Positions 7,698-11,291 of a stretch of DNA of 11,291 nt are shown piece after piece. This DNA comes from a bacterium (GTDB lineage: Bacteria > UBA9089 > UBA9088 > JAGUXG01), in assembly GCA_020061965.1 (NCBI GenBank), contig JAGUXG010000125.1, positions 1 through 11,291 on the forward strand, read 5' to 3'. A model generated the notes under the pieces. It was given only the letters and a program-made list of their open reading frames with translations, was not told the origin of the DNA and ran no database searches. How positions within the stretch are numbered: position 1 is the first letter of the stretch; the number at the start of each line of letters is the position of its first letter. A program made the translations under genes and the position numbers.

Positions 7698-8792
7698 TCA
7701 TTGGGTATATCTTGTCAAGAACTCCTTTTTGAACTTCAGAAACCTTCCTCCTCCGATAGCCTCTCGTATCATTTTCATTAAGTGCAGATAGAAATGGAGG
7801 TTATGAAGGGTAAGGAGTCTTAGCCCTAATATCTCTTTGCGATAGATTAAGTGTCTGATGTAACTCAAAGAGTATTCCTGACAAGTAGAGCAACTGCATT
7901 TAGGGTCAACAGCCCTCTTGCTGCTGGTATAAGCTGCATTCCTTATATTCACGAGGCCATTAGATGTAAATGCTTGGCCTGTCCTTCCATGTCTTGTTGG
8001 CATCACACAGTCAAAGAGGTCAAACCCCTGTTCACAAGCAGAGAGTATGTCCTCTGGCCGACCAAACCCCATCAGGTATCTTGGCTTGTCCTCTGGTAGA
8101 AAATCTGCGATATAAGAGAGCACCTCATAGGTAAGTTCCTTTGGCTCCCCAACAGATAAACCTCCAACTGCGTATCCATCAAAGTCAATTTCTACGAGTT
8201 CCTCGGCACTCTCTCTTCTTAAATCTCTGTCAATGCCGCCCTGAACAATTCCAAAGATTGAACCTAATCCTGAGGCTGCCTCTTTTGCCCTCCTGGCCCA
8301 CCTTGTTGTTCTCTCCTTTGCCTGCCTTGTCTGATCCTTACTACAAGGATATGGAGTACATTCATCTAAGACCATCATTATATCTGTGCCGAGTGATTCC
8401 TGAAACTTGATGGAACTCTCTGGGGTTATCAAGTGATAAGAGCCATCTATATGAGACTGAAACCTCACCCCTTCCTCTGTGACCTTTCGCAGGCCTGCCA
8501 AAGAGAATATCTGATATCCACCAGAGTCGCTGAGGATAGGCTTTTTCCAGTTTATAAAGCGATGGATACCACCAAATTCTTTGATTATCTTCTCTCCAGG
8601 CTTTAAGTATAAATGGTAGGCATTGACAAGAATGATTTCTGCGGAAAGATTATAAAGCTCATCTGAGCTTATACCTTTGACTGTGGCTTGGGTGGCAACA
8701 GGTGAAAAGGCAGGGGTTTTAATTATTCCTTTCTCCGTATTTATCTCACCCATCCTTGCCTTATCTGATGAAGATATCACCTTAAAAGTCAT
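7698..8792 (-). CDS. tgt: tRNA-guanine transglycosylase (queuine/preQ1 TGT)
   Basis: Exchanges guanine 34 of GUN-anticodon tRNAs for preQ1, the key step of queuosine modification; cytoplasmic zinc enzyme with a TIM barrel. Numbered from the ATG chosen here, Asp89 lies in LSDSGGYQ, the nucleophile Asp261 in DLFDCVMPTRHGR, the base-pocket signatures are DECTPYP and GGLSVGE, and zinc ligands are Cys299, Cys301, Cys304 and His330. The frame extends to a TTG at 8807 that would overlap trxB by 11 bp. I prefer the ATG at 8792 (364 aa), because AAGGA at 8800-8804 lies 7 nt upstream and the TTG option adds only five residues with no family match. MGFGRPED replaces the usual MGVG.PED. It starts 4 bp after the trxB stop and is surely co-transcribed and probably coupled to it. 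Bacterial, not archaeosine-type, by length and motifs. Confidence 0.95.
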   Translation of the reverse strand: MTFKVISSSDKARMGEINTEKGIIKTPAFSPVATQATVKGISSDELYNLSAEIILVNAYHLYLKPGEKIIKEFGGIHRFINWKKPILSDSGGYQIFSLAGLRKVTEEGVRFQSHIDGSYHLITPESSIKFQESLGTDIMMVLDECTPYPCSKDQTRQAKERTTRWARRAKEAASGLGSIFGIVQGGIDRDLRRESAEELVEIDFDGYAVGGLSVGEPKELTYEVLSYIADFLPEDKPRYLMGFGRPEDILSACEQGFDLFDCVMPTRHGRTGQAFTSNGLVNIRNAAYTSSKRAVDPKCSCSTCQEYSLSYIRHLIYRKEILGLRLLTLHNLHFYLHLMKMIREAIGGGRFLKFKKEFLTRYTQ

Positions 8793-8796
8793 AAGG

Positions 8797-9705
8797 TTAT
8801 CCTTCAATATACCTTTGGGCAGAGAAGCTGGCTAAAGCACCATCGCTTGCAGCAGTTATAATCTGACGAAAGGATTTTTTTCTGCAGTCGCCTGCGGCAA
8901 ATATCCCGTTTGCTGATGTCTTCATCTCATCATCTGTAATAATATATCCTGCTTCATCAAGTTCAACTTCACCCATTAAGAAATCGGTATTCGGGGTGAG
9001 TCCAATGAATAGAAAAACGCCATGACAAAGAAGTTGTGACTCCTGCTCGGTCTTCAGGTCTTTTATCCTGACACCCTCCACCCCATCCTTTCCAAAAATC
9101 TCAAGCAACTTCGAATCCCAGACAAACTCTATCTTTTCATTAGAAAATGCCCTTTCCTGCAAGAGCTTTGTTGCCCTCAGCTTATCTCTTCTATGGATGA
9201 TGACCACTTTCTTGGCAAACTTAGTCAGAAATATTGCTTCCTCTAAAGCTGTATCCCCTCCTCCGACAACAACTATATCTTTGTCAGAGAAGAGAGGGCC
9301 ATCGCAGGTGGCACAATAGGAGACACCCCTACCGCAGAATTCAGCTTCTCCAGAAATACCCAACTTTTTTGGAGAAGCACCAGTAGCTACAACTACTGTT
9401 TTGGATTCATAGTCTTTATCCTCAAGGTTCACTATCCATCTTTCTCCTTGCTTCGTAAATCCCTTCACATCTCCAAAAGCAAACTCTAAGCCGAAACCTT
9501 TTGCCTGCTCCTTCATCCTATCTATCAGCTCAAAGCTCTCTATTCCATTTGGAAATCCTGGGTAGTTTTCTATCCTCTCAGTGGTTATTGCCTGGCTGAA
9601 TATGGTCCGGCTCTCAATTAAGAGGCAAGCCAACCTTGCTCTGGTTGAATACAATCCTGCTACCAGCCCTGCAGGTCCACCTCCAATAATTATGACATCA
9701 TACAT
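8797..9705 (-). CDS. trxB: Thioredoxin reductase (NADPH, low-molecular-weight type)
   Basis: Two-domain FAD/NADPH flavoprotein that reduces thioredoxin or a thioredoxin-like partner. It has FAD-binding GGGPAG at residues 8-13, the redox-active CATC at 131-134 followed by DGPLF, the NADPH-binding GGGDTALEEA (148-157) and HRRDKLRA (171-178), and the second FAD motif GIFAAGDCR near the C-terminus. The length of 302 aa is typical of the bacterial class. A small departure is SQAITTERIENYPG where GGQ(L/M)..T..VENYPG is usual. The start is supported by GAGG, 9 nt upstream of the ATG. No thioredoxin gene is in the window. The leader upstream (9706-9837) contains crossing inverted repeats that reach the ribosome binding site. 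HRRDKLRA suggests NADPH use, although ferredoxin-linked relatives cannot be fully excluded. Confidence 0.94.
   Translation of the reverse strand: MYDVIIIGGGPAGLVAGLYSTRARLACLLIESRTIFSQAITTERIENYPGFPNGIESFELIDRMKEQAKGFGLEFAFGDVKGFTKQGERWIVNLEDKDYESKTVVVATGASPKKLGISGEAEFCGRGVSYCATCDGPLFSDKDIVVVGGGDTALEEAIFLTKFAKKVVIIHRRDKLRATKLLQERAFSNEKIEFVWDSKLLEIFGKDGVEGVRIKDLKTEQESQLLCHGVFLFIGLTPNTDFLMGEVELDEAGYIITDDEMKTSANGIFAAGDCRKKSFRQIITAASDGALASFSAQRYIEG
8800..8804 (-). promoter_or_regulatory. tgt ribosome binding site overlapping the trxB stop region
   Basis: AAGGA on the minus strand ends 7 nt before the ATG at 8792, and the trxB TAA stop (8799-8797) lies in that spacer. It decides the tgt start in favour of 8792 over the TTG at 8807 and implies translational coupling from trxB to tgt. 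Confidence 0.7.
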
Positions 9706-9717
9706 CTTTCTCTACCT

Positions 9718-9811
9718 CTTTCAATTAGGGATTAGGGAATGGGAATTAGTTAATTTCCCATTTTCCGCACCCTTTGATAAGGTTTAACAAATTGAAAGGA
9801 AAATGGGAAAT
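9718..9811 (-). promoter_or_regulatory. Crossing inverted repeats in the trxB leader
   Basis: The 132-bp gap between trpA and trxB holds two inverted repeats. One is a perfect 14-bp pair: ATTTCCCATTTTCC at 9753-9766 against its complement at 9798-9811, 31 nt apart. The other is a 9-bp pair: CTTTCAATT at 9718-9726 against AATTGAAAG at 9790-9798. In the mRNA the order is A, B, A', B', so the two pairings cross: they form either a pseudoknot or mutually exclusive folds. The B' arm runs into the AAAGAGG ribosome binding site of trxB, so the B pairing could hide it. No T-run follows the 14-bp stem, so it is not a standard intrinsic terminator for trpA. The pairings are seen; function is inferred. 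Confidence 0.5.
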
Positions 9812-9837
9812 AGAAGAGAGATTTTGATCCTTGACAT

Positions 9838-10617
9838 CTAAACTTTATGCACACAAGAAGCAATAGAGCTTACAAAATCAAAGACGGGTTTTTCTGGGGA
9901 GACTAAGTTTTTTCCTATAATATCTACAATAGCAGAGCCAACAATCACACCATCTGCTATCCTTGCTACCTCCTCTGCCTGAGAAGGGTTAGATATTCCA
10001 AAGCCAACAGCTATAGGCTTTTTACAAAGCCCTTTTATCTTCTGTAATCTCTGTTTAAGATGGGTTGAAAGAGAGTCTCTTATTCCTGTTATCCCAGTTA
10101 TAGAGACATAATAGATAAATGGAGCAGGTTTAGAGCCTATAAACCATATCCTTTCATCAGTTGATGTAGGTGCAAGAAAGAAGATAATAGAAAAATCCTT
10201 CTTTTCGCAGTGAGCCATAAGTTCTTTAGCCTCTTCAGGTGGAAGATCAGGAATAACGACTGCAGAAATGCCTGCATCCTTTGCATAGGAGACAAACCTC
10301 TCTATCCCATACTTGTAAATTGGATTGTAGTAGGAGAGAAGAATGATAGGAACCTTTATCTGCCACATTTCCCGCTCTACTATTTTAATCACCCTCTCCA
10401 GGCTCACCCCATTTCTTAATGCCCGATTGTAGGCAGCTTGAATTATTGGTCCATCAGCAATAGGATCTGAGAATGGTACACCGAGCTCTATAATATCAGC
10501 CCCAGCAGACTCTATTATGCCTATAAGCTCTTCTGTCTTGGAAAGAGTAGGATCGCCACAAGTGATATATGGAATAAAGACCTTACTTTTGCTTTCAAAA
10601 ACCTCTTTTAATCTCAT
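9838..10617 (-). CDS. trpA: Tryptophan synthase alpha chain
   Basis: Cleaves indole-3-glycerol phosphate to indole and glyceraldehyde 3-phosphate, passing indole to TrpB; cytoplasmic TIM barrel. With the ATG at 10617 the product is 259 aa, normal for the family. Catalytic Glu44 (IIELGVPFSDP) and Asp55 (PIADGP) are in place, as are IPYITCGDP near the N-terminus, YYVSITGITGIR in the second half, and the phosphate-binding GFGIS and VIVGSAIV segments. The frame continues upstream to an ATG at 10686, but those 23 residues overlap the pilin gene and do not resemble TrpA, which normally begins about ten residues before the (L/I)PYIT box. The chosen start has no strong ribosome binding site and lies 37 bp after the pilin stop. 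trpB is not adjacent in this window, which is unusual, since trpA normally follows trpB. Confidence 0.93.
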   Translation of the reverse strand: MRLKEVFESKSKVFIPYITCGDPTLSKTEELIGIIESAGADIIELGVPFSDPIADGPIIQAAYNRALRNGVSLERVIKIVEREMWQIKVPIILLSYYNPIYKYGIERFVSYAKDAGISAVVIPDLPPEEAKELMAHCEKKDFSIIFFLAPTSTDERIWFIGSKPAPFIYYVSITGITGIRDSLSTHLKQRLQKIKGLCKKPIAVGFGISNPSQAEEVARIADGVIVGSAIVDIIGKNLVSPEKPVFDFVSSIASCVHKV

Positions 10618-10654
10618 TAATTTTTTCAGACAAGATTTTTTGGTAGGGCAAAAA

Positions 10655-11101
10655 TCACCAGGTGCTATAGTAGTTACCAGAAACATCCTTTTCTGTAGAG
10701 TTTATAAACACCTTTCCACATTGAGCATCATTGTCGCCAGTCACCAATAACCATCCACCATTACCATCAATATCTGTAGCATTAGCTACTACTACCACTG
10801 TATTTTTATCATTACTTTCAGGTTTCGTATCCTTTCTTAATAAAGCAAACGGCCTATTATCAAAATATTCAGAGAGGATTGCCTCAAAAGCAGTATTTAA
10901 TGTGGGATATACATCCTCTGTATCACGGATACAGTAAGCGATCACTGCCGCCTGAATGTGCTGAAGGTTCTTGCTCGTAGTCTTCTCTCTGGCTCTATCC
11001 ATCAACATACCTACCCGCGGAAGCACCATTGCCAAAAGGATTCCAATAATGACAACAACCGACATCAGCTCTACCAAAGTAAAACCATCTCTTTTCTTCA
11101 T
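10655..11101 (-). CDS. Prepilin-type protein (type IV pilin or GspG-like pseudopilin)
   Basis: 148-aa precursor. The class III prepilin signal is clear: a short basic leader MKKRDG, cleavage after Gly6, then FTLVELM with the conserved Glu at mature position 5, and a hydrophobic helix VVVIIGILLAMVLPRV. The leader peptidase would cleave it and methylate the new N-terminal Phe; the protein then sits in the inner membrane or assembles into a filament. The globular part has a helix with KNLQHIQAAVIAYC, then a beta region ending in GGWLL...GKVFINS..DVSGNYYSTW, a common major-pilin/GspG ending. It might be a pilin, a type II secretion pseudopilin or a stand-alone minor pilin; no assembly ATPase, peptidase or secretin is present here. 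Its expression signal is a perfect-consensus promoter with +1 at the start codon. trpA follows 37 bp downstream. Confidence 0.85.
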   Translation of the reverse strand: MKKRDGFTLVELMSVVVIIGILLAMVLPRVGMLMDRAREKTTSKNLQHIQAAVIAYCIRDTEDVYPTLNTAFEAILSEYFDNRPFALLRKDTKPESNDKNTVVVVANATDIDGNGGWLLVTGDNDAQCGKVFINSTEKDVSGNYYSTW

Positions 11102-11107
11102 ATTTTT

Positions 11108-11136
11108 ATTATACCTCTCAAACCTCTCTTTGTCAA
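11108..11136 (-). promoter_or_regulatory. Consensus sigma70-type promoter of the pilin gene
   Basis: On the minus strand TTGACA (11136-11131), a 17-bp spacer (11130-11114) and TATAAT (11113-11108) form a perfect-consensus housekeeping promoter. The upstream flank (11160-11137) is AT-rich, like an UP element. By standard spacing the +1 falls at about 11101, the A of the pilin ATG. GAGAGG inside the spacer looks like a ribosome binding site but would not be transcribed from this promoter. The hexamers and spacing are seen directly; activity is inferred. Confidence 0.75.
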
Positions 11137-11209
11137 CAAATATTGAACGAAGTTTTATTTAAGAATTAAAAGTGGACACCTAAAAGATATTGAAAAATAG
11201 TAGTAGTAT

Positions 11210-11278
11210 TGTGGATATGTGAATGACTCCTTTGGAGTTATTCAAGCGATGCTCGGTAAGTCGATAGACTTATCCACA
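11210..11278. other. Three-arm foldable element with DnaA-box-like ends
   Basis: Outer arms TGTGGAT (11210-11216) and ATCCACA (11272-11278) pair over 7 bp. Inside lie a 10-bp hairpin with one G·U-type pair and a 3-nt loop (11221-11243) and a hairpin TAAGTC-GATA-GACTTA (11257-11272) whose last base is shared with the outer arm. TTATCCACA at 11270-11278 is a perfect DnaA-box consensus and the outer left arm is an 8/9 match on the other strand. No start, ribosome binding site or reading frame is evident in the flanking stretch 11161-11291. It could be a small RNA, a mobile-element end or a DnaA-binding site; it lies at the window edge and may be incomplete. Confidence 0.4.
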
Positions 11279-11291
11279 GAGCGTCACTATC

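Noticed and set aside
9831..9836. TTGACA on the + strand at the trpA 3' end
   Set aside because: No acceptable -10 hexamer at 16-18 bp spacing and no gene downstream on that strand.
10618..10686. 23-codon N-terminal extension of trpA
   Set aside because: It overlaps the pilin gene by 32 bp, does not look like TrpA sequence, and the downstream ATG gives the family's normal N-terminus and length.
4512..10937. Plus-strand ORFs of 60-118 codons opposite rpe, the ATPase, thyX, tgt, trxB, trpA and the pilin gene
   Set aside because: Each lies antisense to a well-supported gene, shows no domain motifs and lacks a convincing start signal.
11161..11190. GTGGACACC-containing stretch as an insertion-sequence end
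   Set aside because: The string faintly recalls transposon ends, but no matching inverted partner, target duplication or transposase is visible.
11210..11278. tRNA gene
   Set aside because: It has a 7-bp closing stem and a hairpin in the T-arm position, but no TTCRANN loop, no recognisable D-arm or anticodon arm, and a length of only 69 nt.
1..11291. CRISPR array, rRNA, toxin-antitoxin pair, phage genes
   Set aside because: No regularly spaced repeats, rRNA motifs, paired small genes or phage-type proteins were seen on either strand.

Overview
The window looks like a piece of chromosome from an uncultivated, AT-rich bacterium. The evidence is a giant exported Ig/FlgD-like surface protein, ThyX in place of ThyA, a bacterial-type queuosine TGT, and a type IV pilin-like gene. 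This combination is common in candidate-phylum genomes such as Desantisbacteria, Omnitrophota or WOR-3-like lineages. That placement is an inference from protein style, not a demonstrated taxonomy. Most starts have weak or modest Shine-Dalgarno sequences; trxB and tgt are the clear exceptions.

Layout, left to right. Positions 1-4546 are on the + strand. They hold the 3' part of a very large beta-sandwich surface protein (5' end outside the window), followed 7 bp later by a small CBS-CBS-PAS sensory protein, apparently in the same operon. Every other gene is on the minus strand. In transcription order they are a pilin-like protein (11101-10655), trpA (10617-9838), trxB (9705-8797), tgt (8792-7698), thyX (7424-6762), an archaeal-type AAA ATPase (6687-5200) and rpe (5186-4560). 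rpe converges on the CBS-PAS gene with 13 bp between the stop codons.

The minus-strand genes appear to form three transcription blocks: pilin-trpA, trxB-tgt and thyX-ATPase-rpe. Intergenic stretches with inverted repeats separate them. The core genes are ordinary housekeeping functions: tryptophan synthesis, thiol redox balance, tRNA queuosine modification, dTMP synthesis and the pentose phosphate pathway. The ATPase is the only gene in that set with no obvious job.

The most interesting signals are mainly non-coding. A perfect-consensus sigma70-type promoter (TTGACA, 17 bp, TATAAT) places the predicted +1 on the A of the pilin ATG, which would give a leaderless mRNA. The trxB leader has a 14-bp perfect inverted repeat crossed by a 9-bp one that reaches the trxB ribosome binding site, so it could be an RNA switch or a pseudoknot. 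The right edge has a compact three-arm fold closed by DnaA-box-like sequences. I saw no CRISPR array, rRNA, convincing tRNA, transposase or complete defence system.
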